DNA of 64,000 nucleotides from Pterois miles. Lineage: Eukaryota > Chordata > Actinopteri > Perciformes > Scorpaenidae. Made by a program: the position numbers and the translations under genes. The notes under the pieces were generated by a model that was not told the origin of the DNA, made no database searches, and worked only from the letters and a program-made list of their open reading frames with translations. Below, one piece after another: positions 12,326 to 24,389 of the stretch; position 1 is the stretch's first letter; every line of letters starts with the position of its first letter. The stretch covers positions 14,455,501-14,519,500 of the forward strand of contig CAMQGK010000008.1 of the NCBI GenBank assembly GCA_947000775.1, in the 5' to 3' direction.

Positions 12326-12693
12326 CCGTAGTTTCAAACTTTCTTCATCTACTGTCTTCCCTGTCTCTACTCCCTGGGGCCCTTGGGGGCCACAAGGCCT
12401 TGTCCAATTGTCTGGGCAAGAACAGGAAAAATGATTGTGGGGGGTTTCAAGGAAGCAGAAAAGAGGGAGATGAAAGGAAATTTTATTGAGTGCTGCTGGT
12501 CAGATCCAGATGTGTGTTTGTGTGTTGGGGAAAGTTGAAAGTGAGTGTGAGAAAAAAATAAGAAAGCGATAAGATAAGAAGTTTGAGATGCAGTCTGTAC
12601 GCCCAGCTCTGAGAAATCACCTCGGCTTTGAACCCCGTCTTTACCCAAGTTTCATTCATGAAGCAGCCGTGTGTGTTTCGGTATGTGTGTATG

Positions 12694-12732
<39 letters not shown>

Positions 12733-13953
12733 TGTGCTGATCTGTGGATGAGAGCGAGGCACTCAGCTCTGGTTGAATCCATCTTAGCAGAGCTCTAGTG
12801 GAATCCACTCCACTGTCCTCATTTCCATATCACTTCTACTTACTTTCTTTATATCTGGCAATCAGTGATCTTTTATGACGGGGTATTAGGGCCATTCTAG
12901 ATAAAAAAAAAAATAATAAATCACTGAGTCGGGGAAGGAGGATAATACTCTGAGAAATAATACAGAATTTCTGAGTTTGAAGTTGCAGATATCCAAGAAA
13001 AAAAATTTGATAAACTCACAAATTTACTGTACAAGAAAAGAAAAAAAAAATGCTCAAAGTCAGATTGCTTATAATAATTCTTGGTTTAGTATTTCCTTAT
13101 AGATTAATCCAATTGCAAAGTGTAATTTGCTTAGCTCATTCATTTCAGGCATAATAAACCGCACGTGATGACGTAGATTTTTTTAAGCAAATGTATGACT
13201 TTCTAATAATATGTTTATATTTACTTTAATCTAAGAAGTTATTAAAGCTTTTTTTCTGAATATTACACCACACTTATTTTTTATGTATTAACTTATTTTA
13301 CCTATAATGACCCTAACACGTCGTCATAGCCTTTGCCTCGACTTTTATCTGTATTTTGTCTGTATCCACATTGAAGATGATGTATCACTCTGTTACCTTT
13401 TCAAGAGCCGAGACTGGAAGTCTCGCGTTTAACTTGACATCTACCCAGTTCTGAGATTATAAACTTGGTTTTGAAAAGGTTTCAGTTGGAGAGACAAACA
13501 GATCCAGTTGTACATTAGCATTTCTCAAAGGAACAAAGCAGCAAATGCTGATTGCTTTTTCTGCTCTGATTTGATTTGCTCCAAAAAATATGACTGATTG
13601 GCTCTTGCTCTTGACACCTAATGTTCTTTCTTTCCCTCTCTGACTAATGTTGAATCAGAACCGTGTTCTAAGTAGTAAAGGTTTGCATGGTGATAGTAGT
13701 AATCTAACAATAACATGTGGCAGCTGTTTCAAATGCAGCTCTGGATCAAGTAGCTGTTCAGTGATATCAAACTGCACATATGGTATTTGGTTTCAGTATG
13801 ATGTGGTTTGAATGAAGCAAATTGTGATCTTAAGCAGGTAATCAGCATTTTTTTTTAAAGAGAAAGAATGGAAGTTTTATTAAATTACTAAATTGAATTT
13901 CAGTTCATCAGACTGGGTAGGACGTGTCTTGTGCCCCTTCTTCACTTGCTAAC
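12326..13953. other. gene-free stretch with GA microsatellite
   Basis: Holds a (GA)n microsatellite and then AT-rich sequence with A runs (about 12903-13050). No gene or paired repeat was recognised. Confidence 0.6.
12698..12730. repeat. (GA)n microsatellite
   Basis: About fourteen near-perfect GA units ending in GAGGGAGAG. Simple repeat, probably polymorphic. Confidence 0.9.
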
Positions 13954-14675
13954 AGGGTTAGCCTCCAGGAAGGGCGGCAATTTGCCAATTTTCGTACTGG
14001 CCAAATGGCGGTATGGCAGCTGCCGTGTCCGTCATGTGATGCCATTGCACCCAAAAAGACTTTTTCCCATAAACTTACATTTGGAAAGAAACATCTGTAA
14101 CTCTGCGACCGCAACTTCTCAGTATGAACACTTGCTTGCATGCTTGCATGGCTCGGTCCCGGGGTCCCAGCCCTCGCTCCAGCCTCGGTCTGGGTCTCAT
14201 TTAATAATTGATTGATTAGCCAAATAATTCAGCTATTGGTGCATTTTACAACTTTCAGGACCTAATGATTTAAATAAGGGCTGTTCAAGTGTCCATACTG
14301 GTAAGCTGATTTACCTCAAAAAACTTGTTTTTGCTAATGTAAGTCTATGGGAAAAATCTTTTTTGGGCCCAATGGCATCATGTCACAGACTCAGAAGCTG
14401 TGGTACTGCTGTTTGACCACTTCAAAAATTGGTATCAATGAGCAGCGTTCCTCCTGGGGGCTTGCACCCAAACTGTGGCTGAACTGAAGGCTGGGAGGCG
14501 ATGTTAAAGGAAACGCTACTGTGCTCTATGGACCTGAAGGATGTCGTAGACTACTAGCTGACACAGGTAATTAATCACTCGGCAGTCAAGCCATTTTGGC
14601 TTCATGTGCTGCAGAGCAACTTTCATAGGAGCGGGATCCAATGCTATATCCAGTCATCTTTATACATCCATGGTT
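13954..14675 (+). mobile_element. family C inverted-repeat element, copy C2
   Basis: An inner pair of long arms is clear. The left arm at about 13965-14095 (CCAATTTTCGTACTGGCCAA, ATGATGCCATTG-like, CCCAAAAAGACTTTTTCCCA) is inverted at about 14335-14465 (ATGGGAAAAATCTTTTTTGG, then GCCCAATGGCATCATGTC). The interior CTCGCTCCAGCCTCGGTC is shared with the copy at 6280. The right extension (GTCAAGCCATTTTGGCTTCA to TTTATACATCCATGG) is the outer end of the family. The left outer end is missing. It is non-coding; the arms could form a hairpin of roughly 130 bp. Confidence 0.7.
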
Positions 14676-15899
14676 CTGACCCCAGGTCAAATCAGACTTA
14701 ATGAAGTTCATCTTTTCACCTGACTAATACTACCACACTGACCCTTTGACACGCACAGTTCCACCTCCATCTTGAGCTGCTTTTGTAACTGATATCGTTC
14801 CCTTTTTGTCGCACATTTCACTGTGGTGCCTAAGCTGCAATTGTAGTTCCTCGGAGGCTTTATTCATACAGCAGGGTTCCTTGGCCTGCCCGGAAAACAG
14901 GGAGTAAATAATTAACAATAGGCCTAAATGAGACTGTTAATCATTGGCTGAAATGGGGTATGTATGTATGCTGGCTCGCTTATGTGCATTCAGTCACTGT
15001 GGGGATAATTATTTAAGGGCAAAGAAATTGGAGAAACTGAGAGAAAATGGCTGCAGAAATAGAGAGGGATGAGGGTGTGGGGGAAGGAAATTGGGATATA
15101 GACTGCATGTGTCGAGGATGAATTGCATAATTAAAAAAGTAGCCGGTGCATATTGATTGCGCAGATCCTGGGATAGGATTGTGAAGGAATGTCCTGGGAG
15201 TAGAGCTGTCCCTGGGCCAGAGTGAGAGACAGCAAGGGCATGGGGCAGCGATAATGAGCTCCTACAAATGCAAAGCACTGCTCATTTAACACCATTTCAT
15301 TTTGAGGGAGACATGCAAGAGCATGGAGGCGCGTGTATCCCTGCATTCACCGACAGAAATGCAGATATCGCCACGCAGATTCACAGACACGCTCACTTGC
15401 AAACATAATCAGTATTCTCATTCTACAAAAGGCATTGAACCCCACGTGCACAGATACAAACAGATCATTCTACCTCTGGTCTTAGTATGTTGTCGCTTTA
15501 TTCTCTGTCACCTCCATTTTTTGGTACCACAGGCTGGAAAAAAACATTGGGTGAACCCCCAGGGAGGGAATGTGAAAGTAGAGAGGGGGACAGAGAGACA
15601 GCAGCCTCCTCTTTATCTGAGTCAGTTTGGCTGCTGGTCCCCTCTCAGTGTGTTTGAAGTGCGTTTGTTGACCCGTAGACCTACAGCACTAACATCCACC
15701 CATGAGTTCAGATTCACCACGCTGACAATTGTAAGCCATAGAGCACAGGGGACATGGGAGGGATGCTGAGAGAGCCGCAGAGAGAAAGCAGAGATATTTT
15801 TCATCCAAGAAAAACGTCAACAAATAGTAAGTCAATGTAAAAGCAGTTAACGAAAGATTTAACATTTTAAAATGCATTTTATCATTTTAACAATGGACA
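14676..15899. other. gene-free unique stretch
   Basis: Contains the longest open frame in the window (15302-15769, 155 codons, plus strand). It has no recognisable domain, and the overlapping frames of similar length on the other strand argue that it is chance. No repeat was recognised. Confidence 0.55.
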
Positions 15900-16020
15900 T
15901 TAAGCAGGTATGATTCTCAGAGGCCACTCCTGTGTTGATGAGAATAGTAAATGCTTCAGTTTAAGGTAGATTTTGAGCAGATTAAAAAGTGCCATTAACT
16001 ACGGACAATCGTGCACAGAC
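15900..16020 (+). mobile_element. family E MITE fragment E8
   Basis: A short 3' piece of E: GTGTTGATGAGAATAGTAAA, then TTTAAGGTAGATTTTGAGCA and AACTACGGACAATCGTGC, in the order found in E1 and E3. Both termini are absent. Confidence 0.6.
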
Positions 16021-16161
16021 AAAAACATGATGTTTACTTGTAATAGAGTATTTTTACAGTGTGTTATCAATACTTTAACTGATGTAAATGATCTGAACAT
16101 ACCACTACTGCATGTTCTCACCTTACATCTGTTTACATCCATTTCGTTCTACCCTGCTGTG

Positions 16162-16217
16162 CAGACCGAGGGTCCATGGATAGAGCATCGTCTTAGATCA
16201 AAATTCACGGTCCCCGG
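16162..16217 (+). mobile_element. tRNA-like relic, possible SINE head
   Basis: GGTCCATGGATAGAGCATCG resembles a tRNA D-arm/A-box region. About 30 bases on, CACGGTCCCCGGATCGAGC resembles a T-arm/B-box (compare GGTTCGANNCC), and a T9 run follows. Spacing is tRNA-like but the stems do not fold cleanly, so this is not a functional tRNA gene. A decayed tRNA-derived SINE is the likeliest reading. Confidence 0.3.
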
Positions 16218-16820
16218 ATCGAGCAAGTTTTTTTTTTTGTGTGCTTTGTCAGATGACAGATGAGTCAGCAGCGTGACGGTGTGTGTGGAGTGTTGTTTTT
16301 ACAGCTTAAATCTCTAAGTTAACGTCGGTCAAGTTTGCTGTCTCCTGCATGTACCTCCGCGGTGGGGAAGGTTGGGTGACAGCGTCAAAGACTTTAAAGG
16401 AGTCAGAAAAAATGCTTGAATGCTGAAGGAGTGCAAAACCGTGTACAAAGGGACAGTATAAACAACCCCGCCCTCACAAAGACGCACACACACTCTCTCA
16501 AATACACATTCACGCTCATTCACTCCCGTATCCTCTGACTCAGTCTTTCAGCTTGTCTTTGTTGAATTTATCAGCATAATCCTTCTGTCTTTGCTTGTTC
16601 AATAGAGAAATGTAAAAACTAAGCCAGAGGGAGGCGGGAATGAGAGCGACACTACCACAAAGTAGTGGAGAAGAGGCAGGGCATTAAAATGCATGGGTGC
16701 CCTTGCCAGTTCCGATAAAGCTCACAATACACCGGCATCAGATTCTATCAAATAGTCATCACTGCAGACGATATATAGCAGGAAGAGCTTCTCAGCGCTG
16801 CATCCACAAGCCGCAGAGCT

Positions 16821-16852
16821 TGGTGTGTGTCGGTGTGTGTCGGTGTGTGTGG
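16821..16852. repeat. 10-bp GT-rich tandem repeat
   Basis: Three consecutive copies of a 10-mer of the form CGGTGTGTGT (first copy TGGTGTGTGT). Confidence 0.75.
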
Positions 16853-17751
16853 GCCTGACCTTCCTGCAGGCCGCTCCGTGTCCTCGTGTTCAGTGCCGCC
16901 ACCTTTTGACCAGCACTAATGGCATGAGGCGCTGACACTGGACACACACCCGGCCTCGCTCTAATGCAGAATCCTCCATGGACAATCCCAAGCGCCTCCC
17001 TCTCTTTGATTACCCCCTCATCCCTTTATGCTGTTATACTCCTTCTGTATTCCCCATCTCTCCTTCACATTCCACCTCTTTTCTCTCCGTCTAAGCCTCA
17101 TTGCCTGTCGTGTACTGTACCTGCCTGGAATCCCAAAGGGACATTACAAGAGTGTCACCTCCCAGCAACACAAAAGGACACAAACACATTTACCCACACC
17201 CTCGCCTGCTCATGATGAACCTGGCCTGCAGGGATGTACATTATGTGCGGGTTAGTGGAGAAAGGGGAGAAAAGGAAATAGACCGTCAATACATGCTTAG
17301 GGCTGAGAAAATGTCAAAAGGCCGACACAGCAGATGGATTGAGAGACACCTGGTGCTCCCTTCACGGTATAGTGCCTCGATGATCGATAAAGAATAGCCC
17401 TTGGTCAACGCTGCTTCAAAGTCAAAGTGATGCATGTTTAAAAATGCAACTGCTGCTGACCTTTTCAATGCAGGGTTTAGAGTGTGTGTACTCTGTGTTT
17501 TCCGTACGGGAATGTACAAACTGTAAATGTGAGCTACCGCGTTTTGCAGGTGTCAATACTTGCCCGAGGAGACACCGATCAATCTCTGACATCAAGATTA
17601 ATTTAATATCTTGATCTCTTCAAGGCCTGATTCGAATAGACTGCGTAAGGATGAAAGGAACGGCAACAGCAATTTGAAAATGACACCTCCGGCAACACAT
17701 TTCCCTACCTCAACACTGAGAAATCTTTGACATGTGTCTGCTTAAACTTAG

Positions 17752-18300
17752 TTACGCCAAGTTCGCACTAAACAACATTCAAAGTTGTCAGATGGCAGAG
17801 CTGTTCACACTGTCTGGTGGTTTTCACACTACATGACTGATTGGCAATCAGGGTTCACACGTTACAAGATCTTTCACCTGGATGAATCCCAGATGAGGTA
17901 TTCAGACCAGGTTTTTTCATGAAAACATGCAAGAAACGTCATACACATTGCTGATGTTCTTGACACAAACAGTCTGTTTCCACTTGCTGTTTTACTATTT
18001 ATTTCTCTCGGTGCAACAAGAACTTTGCTCTGTGTTGTTACAGGCGACCCCTCCTCCCCCAGGTTTCCATGTCCTGGACTCTCATTGACTGTAGCTCAGG
18101 GCCTGAGGTCCAGATATTTAGCATGTCAGATATCTGGAATGTGTCTCCGAGCCATCTTCAAGCGTCGATGAGCCTCTCGGATCTTTCAACCACTCACAAA
18201 TGACGCTAGAGCACCTGATCTGGGACTTTTGTCGGGGAGCTCTAAAAACTGGAGCGGAAAAATCAGAGCTAACGTCATGTAGTGTGAGCTAGGCGTCAGC
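17752..18300. mobile_element. inverted-repeat element J
   Basis: The left end TACGCCAAGTTCGCACTAAA is mirrored by the right end TAGTGTGAGCTAGGCGTCAG (reverse complement CTGACGCCTAGCTCACACTA). Inverted repeats are about 25 bases, with further TTCACAC-type motifs inside the left half. It resembles fish DNA-transposon relics of this size. There is no coding frame, and no target duplication was identified. Confidence 0.45.
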
Positions 18301-19769
18301 GAGGAAGGTACAAACTGACAAATGCCTTGAGAAGTGTGGACACAATGAACGAGACATGATGGAAGCAGGTAGAATTGAGGTAGAAACAAAAGCACAACAT
18401 TTGGATTCCAGCGTGTGGATACTGACATTTTAACTCGGTAAATAGACCGATAATTAGCTGGCTATCTGCAACAGGTTTTTGCCCTTTCACGGTGGCACCC
18501 AAGCAGCTATAAAGCCGGGTCCAAGTTCAGCTGAGCACAAATACCAGAGCGCGAGGCAGGGGAAATAAGCGGGTTGAAATGCCTCCGCGCTCTGCCTTTT
18601 TCCCTCTCAGATGATTGATGGTGGACATTGTTCTGTGGCTTTTAGTCACAGGCTTGTAATTGCTTTTTGATATTGTTACAAATGAGAAATTACTCTGTCC
18701 CATTACCAGAGCCAGAGATAAACAATGGGGAGGCTTCAACAGAGGAGGATGATAAGAAGATGTTTACAAAGAGAAAGCGCAGACGCTTCCATTTATATGA
18801 ACAGAGTTACAGTACGCACAGAGAAAGAGGTAAAGTTGATAGCATTGAGATCGTTGCATAGGTTGGATGTAAATTACGGAGAAATGCATGTGTTTAATCA
18901 CTAATCAAAAAACAAGAGTACTGAATAAAACGGACTTTCTGGAATGATAATTTATTGAGATATATAGCATGATGAGCAGACAAATACAGCCTTCATGAGC
19001 CATCTCAAAAATCAAACCGTCGCCCATTCCCTGTGTAAACAGCCCAGAGGAGTTATATTAATGGTCCCTGTCTCTTCACATGTCAAGCCTTGTGTAAGTA
19101 ATGTCCTGGATCACTCGCTGCTCCCCCTAACAAGACGCCTCCTTTCACCCTTCTCACGCTATCTCCCCTCAACACCCTCCCCCTCAGCCAATCACACCAA
19201 CAGGGGGAAGCAATGCAAATCACCCATTACTTGTCTGCTCCATCACAAATGGAGGTGTGCCATGGTGATGGGTGACATGGAGGTGGTATGTGCATGTTTG
19301 ATCCGGTGTATGGGATAGAAATCTAATGTGCTTAGCATTTTTTTTTTAATTCCCTATTATCACAAGCATGGACACGATCCTGTCAACACTCGTGACATCT
19401 CCCATACGTCACCATTACAGGGAGTCATGGCCCGGAGTAAAACGCATCATGCGTATTAAGAGCCAGTGACAATGATAGCCTGTTGGTTGGGCTGTTGATA
19501 GCCTCACTTGAATTGGCTGTATATAAATCATAGCTGGTATTTGGGGCATGTCCCAAGAGTCCAGTCAATCAAGTCAGGCCACAAGGCTTCATAAGTAAAT
19601 GAACAGCTAGTGGCAAATCTTTAAACATTTTTTGCAAAGATATGTACCGTGTTTTTTGTACATAGTACTTTGAATGACTGAGTCTAATAGTTAAATATTG
19701 AAGGTGTGGTTAGATATCCAACACTTGGGATTTTACCAGGCTTACCAAAACCTGGGATGTGTATGCTTT
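18301..19769. other. gene-free stretch with enhancer-like block
   Basis: Includes a non-repetitive block at about 18590-18760 with PBX/HOX-like and SOX-like motifs, listed separately. No gene or transposon was recognised in the remainder. Confidence 0.5.
18590..18760. promoter_or_regulatory. candidate conserved enhancer-like block
   Basis: Contains TGATTGATGG at 18612-18621, an exact match to the PBX-HOX composite consensus. Next to it lies ACATTGTTCT at 18625-18634, whose reverse complement holds AACAATG, a SOX-type core. The surrounding sequence is complex and unlike any repeat in the window. Motifs this short also occur by chance, so the regulatory role is inference. Confidence 0.2.
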
Positions 19770-20149
19770 TGCTGTCAAGTCTTGGTAACTCAAGTCTCTG
19801 AATCAAGACTCAACTCCAAGATAAGTCTGACTCCAGTCCAAGTCTCAAGTCCACAGCTCTGACTTAGATCCCCTAAGGAACCCTCACAGGGATATTCTTG
19901 AGATGCTCACTTGGAGAATATCTTATCAGGCCCTCATCGTTATTCCAAACCACTCTCCCCATCCTCCTTCCTAATCCTCTCTCTCCATTCCCATCATTAC
20001 CATTCCTTCCCAAGTTAAAAAGATGTGTCAAGTATCTGACCTGCCACTGTATCAATACAACAATGAGCAATTTGCTTATGAAGACTTGTGATCTGATTTG
20101 GATTTACCTCCAAGGACTAGAGACTTGACTTGGTACTTGCTTTGACAAG
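19770..20149. mobile_element. degenerate element L (CAAGTC-rich ends)
   Basis: The left part is rich in CAAGTCT/GACTCCAGTCC words (AACTCAAGTCTCTGAATCAA; CCAGTCCAAGTCTCAAGTCC). The right part has AGAGACTTGACTTGGTACTT. The two ends are therefore loosely inverted, as in a common fish element with ACTCAAGTC-type termini. The middle is pyrimidine-rich unique sequence. It is badly decayed, and A2 begins immediately after it. Confidence 0.4.
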
Positions 20150-20735
20150 CAAGACACTGTCACTCCCAACTCGTAAAATACTGCCGTTCGGTCAGTGTCC
20201 CTCGGTATCGAAGACTGATGTGTGGGGTACCCCTCATACTTTTGGACGGACCTGGGACGGCATGTCAGTATACCCTAGTTCCATGCATGTCCTTTTAAAA
20301 AACTAGGTTTAGGCAGCACAACCACTTAGGGATAGGGATAGGAAACGGTTGTGGTTGATGTTAACTTCACTGAGTAGCGATTCAAGTGACTCACAGGACT
20401 GATGATACCGACAAGTCACTTGACTAAAGACTTACGTGACAAAATAACATTACTTTTAGTTTCATACAGAACACAAACACCAGTCTCGTGGTTGAAAGTA
20501 TTGGGATTGTTTGACACGTCAACCACAATTCCCGCCCGCCATTTGTGTCTTGCGTGATTAATTCTTCGCCAATTACTTACTGTCTAATAGCACAGCGGGT
20601 GGGTTTACATTAGAGTTAGTTGAAAGCCGGTTCGTCATGTGCTGTCGCTAAAGGGTTCCTCCGTGTGTCGGTGTCCGATCGAAGGGGCACTTACCAAAAG
20701 ACGATATTTGACGAATGGGGAGTGAGAATGGATCG
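20150..20735 (+). mobile_element. family A element, copy A2
   Basis: Full-length copy of 586 bp. The left end CAAGACACTGTCACTCCCAA, then ACTGCCGTTCGGTCAGTG, is inverted at the right end (ATATTTGACGAATGGGGAGT, then GAGAATGGATCG). The interior holds a one-unit minisatellite remnant (AGGTTTAGGCAGCACAACCA), then GTTTCATACAGAACACAAAC, CACCAGTCTCGTGGTTGAAA and GTGGGTTTACATTAGAGTTA. It aligns end to end with A1. Non-autonomous; no clear target duplication. Confidence 0.75.
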
Positions 20736-22524
20736 TGGCGAGCTGCATGATTTGTACTGATCTTAATTGACCATTTTACCAAAGTCAAGTGCTACAAAAC
20801 CACTCCATCCCCTTTTCCAAGGATAGCAACAACAACCTATATGCTGGCTTCCGGAAAACAAGCTTTTATCCAGATCATTGATGTGCCAATGAAGTTTGAT
20901 GATGTTTGTGATAGCTGAATAGTGTGCATCAATTAGGCAGACTTTAAATCAAACACCGTCTCTGCTTATAGATTCGAATTGTGTTTGTGTCTATCAGACG
21001 TCTACTCAATGACAACATAGATGACCAGTAGGTGCTGATAATGAATGTCCAGTGATGTTTTTCGTGGTTACTTCTTGAAGATGGCACATTCCTTGTATTT
21101 GTTTTGGCTAGATGTTATTTGGTATATCCCTATGAACACGGCTCTAGAGTGTTCTGTGGCTTTGTCGTACAGCCTCAAGATGCTGAAAAACTTGTTTGCC
21201 TGTTGTAAAAAAAAAAACAAAAAAACAAACCAGCTCTCAGCGGTAGCAGAGATCCCTGCAGACTACATCCCAGCCTTAGTAACGGAGACAAGCTGGCGTG
21301 CGGCGACACTCAAAACATGTTCCCTCTGTGTTGTGAGCATCTCATCCGATTCCCACCCTTGCCCTCGGACATGGAAAACAACTTCCCTAATTGATAGGAA
21401 CATTTTCATGTGTGCCTGAGGGTGGGGGGGGTTTCCACATGGGGTTTTTGGAGGGGTTTACATGTTGGGAGGATAAGGTAAGCCACTGATTACATGTCAG
21501 TTAGCCAGTCAGGGAGTAATTAATAGGTCCATAACAAGTGTTTGTGTGATAGTGGCTGAGGGAGGGAGACAGAAATAGATGCAAATACCACATAACAGTG
21601 TGGTAGTTAGAGGAAGCCATTTTGCATTCTCCAGCCGTCTGTGCTCTCCAGAATATTAATAAAACCCCCAACCACACGCCCAAGCCAAGGAAACGAAGGA
21701 TGAAATATGCAACTAGAGTTGTTTGTTTTTGAGGCCAAGGTTATTCACCATCTCATGGAGAGGGTTCTCATTCTTAACTGGCTCACACAGGCTCGTAAGA
21801 ACAATGGTCTGTTAAGGGCAAAGAAGTCACCCCCATCGTTTATCTTAATCTGGTGAAGCAATGAATAAGGTTTAAGTGCCTTTCCTCTCCGTGTATGCAC
21901 ATAGCATGTGTTTTTTATAGATGCATCTTCACATTTGTCTACCAAGAGAATGTGCTAGAGGGCTTTGCATCCCTCCATTTATCTCCTCATCACAGAAGAC
22001 AGGTGATAATGAGACAGGAATAAAACGTCACACGTTTCACCCACTGATGATGCTTTACAGTAAAAATATCATCCAAATACTTCTCGTTTTAATGTTGAAT
22101 ACAAAAGGAATGAAAATGAATCTGAATTTATGTTGTTCCCACCCTCCTCTGTTTACCAGACATTTAGGGGTTTGTACTGACTTCCACTCACACACATATT
22201 CACGTCTGTAACTGGCGTTTTGATCAGTTTTGTGTGTAGTATGCTTTGTGATCTATTCTCCAGTGGATGCCATCTCTGAAGTGTTTAATCACTGATTATT
22301 CTGTCAGTCAGGTGTGGCTGACTCAGTGACTTCAGTGTGAGAGAGAGCGAGATCGCGTCCTAAACAGGACTTGTTGGGATAGGGAAGAAAGTTACAAATA
22401 GGTTGCCAAACCATAGAGAAACAGCTCTGCAGAAATCCCTTTCTTTCCGTGACGCAGCCACATGCATATATGCAGTGAGGCTCACGTGCAAAGTAGAATA
22501 AACCTAATGTGAAATGCAAGTCCC
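20736..22524. other. gene-free unique stretch
   Basis: No recognised repeat or gene. The 124-codon frame at 21045-21419 passes through an A-rich run (about 21208-21225) that gives a lysine-rich stretch and has no family resemblance. Confidence 0.55.
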
Positions 22525-22620
22525 ATTAACGTCAAGTGAAATTTATTTATACGGCCTTTAACAAACCATTAACGGAGATAGCGCAATACAAATGACCCAG
22601 GAAATGCAAACATTTAACAA
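22525..22620 (-). mobile_element. LINE/SINE 3' tail fragment, antisense
   Basis: CGTCAAGTGAAATTTATTTA, then TACGGCCTTTAACAAACC, is the antisense form of the fish non-LTR 3' end usually seen as CAAGTCAAATTTATTTGTATAG followed by a CAATACAA block, here GCGCAATACAAATG. It is short and truncated. Confidence 0.5.
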
Positions 22621-22967
22621 TGTCAGACTTCAGGGCACAAAATCAAGCTAAAGAAATGCCTGTTAACAGCTGACGTATGACTGTAAATAAAGATGCAGAT
22701 AGAGATATAATATAAAAGTAGTAAGCTAATGGTTTGGTAGAAGCATAACAAGAATGGCAGTAAAGCTTTTTAAAGCTGTATTAAGGAAATACAATAAAAC
22801 ATATGCCTGCTGTTTTTTAATGTAAACAGAGGCTTTATCCATCACAAGGAAAACAGATCAGTAGCTATGAATGTGATTATGAAATGAAAAATGAATGTGC
22901 ACTACACAGAGTTCACCACATTTACAGAAAAACGTGAATTATAGTAATTTCAATTATGATATTAATA
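22621..22967. other. AT-rich spacer
   Basis: AT-rich sequence with no recognised element, between a LINE tail and foldback H1. Confidence 0.4.
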
Positions 22968-23475
22968 AATCATTTTCACAGCCATAATGTATAAATGGTA
23001 AATTGAAAATTAAACTTAAAGTTATTCACTGTTAACAAACAATTAATCTTTTTCTACATTTTATCTAATGAAATAATTAATTTGTATTACTTGTATCATA
23101 GCTGATAAGAGATGAAAACAATGAAATTGTGATTACGTTAATAAATTATTCATTGTACACATCTAAATTGTATATATTATATATATAGTATTTTTAATAA
23201 TTACCAAATGATTTGTGAATCTGTAAGAAATTGTTTGTGAAACATCTCTAAATATTGTATCGATAAATGGACCACAAGCCAATTATTAACTATTTAGTGT
23301 TAATGCTTAATTAACTATTAATTGTTACCACCATATAATTAATCTTACAAACAATTTCTTAAAGGTTCACAAATCATTTTGTAATCATTGTTTGCAAACA
23401 GTAAAATAGCTATAAACCAAGTTTAACTATCAATTTACCATTTCTAAATGATGATTATTATAAAATGGTACCAAA
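22968..23475. mobile_element. AT-rich foldback element H1
   Basis: Inner arms: 23206-23239 (ATGATTTGTGAATCTGTAAG, then AAATTGTTTGT) is inverted at 23347-23380 with about three mismatches. Outer arms: AAATGGTAAATTG at 22993-23005 is inverted as CAATTTACCATTT at 23431-23443, with further matching sequence inward. The left arm carries about 150 bases of extra sequence between the two. A fragment of the same family appears at 54741-54880. It is non-coding and very AT-rich, and can form a long cruciform. Confidence 0.6.
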
Positions 23476-24389
23476 AATGGATCCATTTCATCGTCACTGC
23501 AGGTTGAAACTCAGATTAACCTTTCGCCTCTAGCTAACAGATACTGACGAGACGGTTATGAAGAGATATGCACCCGTATATGGAAAATGAGAAAGTTTGA
23601 CTCTTTTTTGGTATCATTTTCTAAATCCTTAAAGTATTGTCAAGCCCATGGGTCTCCTGCTGTTATGAATTACATGATATGAGAAAGGTGCTCCTGTTTT
23701 TGCGTCCCCCTCTATAATCCCGACGTGCTGAAGCTGCCTTCAGTCGTCAAGAAAAGAACTGAGCAGTATTTCAGGGAGCTGTCCCTGGTGCTGAAATTCA
23801 GTTCCAAACCTAACTGGCTCTTGTTAGTTGTAAGAAAGAATGAAGTTAAGATGATATTTGGAAGAGGATGTCAGGAGGGCGGTCGGCAGCGCTGCATAAT
23901 TCAGAGAAGAAGGTGGTGGGAGATTTGTTTGAGAGAAGATGACAGCAGCAGCAGCACTGACACAAAAAGAGAGAGATGAAGAGGAAGGTAGAGGGAGGGG
24001 GGAGCGTGTGAGACAGCTTCAGAGGAAGTGTACATGTGTCAGGAAAGTGTGGTTTTCTAGTAACCGTCGAGGCAGCGAGTATGTGACCTCTGCCACGGGG
24101 AAGGCAGCGCCGAGGGAATAGAGCAGATGGATGACTAGCTGGTGTCTCAGCACCTCTCTAGTCCGCTACTGGCATACTCTGTCCATTTGTCAGCATTAGA
24201 GGGAGGAAGACGACCACGTGGGGGGGTGCAGAGGAAGCTTTACTGTATGCACTTTTGCTACTTATCCTCTCCTGATGGACTGATAGATCAGGTGGACAAA
24301 TAGCAGCATGATTAAGTAGTCAAACAGTTTTTTTTCTGATTTATGATGGGTGGATCGCATAAATTCCAGTGTTTTTAAATGTAAAATTA
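23476..24389. other. gene-free unique stretch
   Basis: Unique sequence with a purine-rich part at about 23900-24020. The 84-codon frame at 23725-23979 is not recognised as a domain, and its end is low complexity. Confidence 0.5.

Larger units (their letters stand above)
16021..17751. other. gene-free stretch
   Basis: Includes a tRNA-like relic and a short GT-rich tandem repeat, both listed separately. The rest is unique with pyrimidine-rich patches at about 17000-17100. Confidence 0.55.

Noticed and set aside
15302..15769. Longest open frame (155 codons) as a gene
   Set aside because: No domain, no splice or promoter context, and equally long overlapping frames on the opposite strand; composition is that of non-coding DNA.
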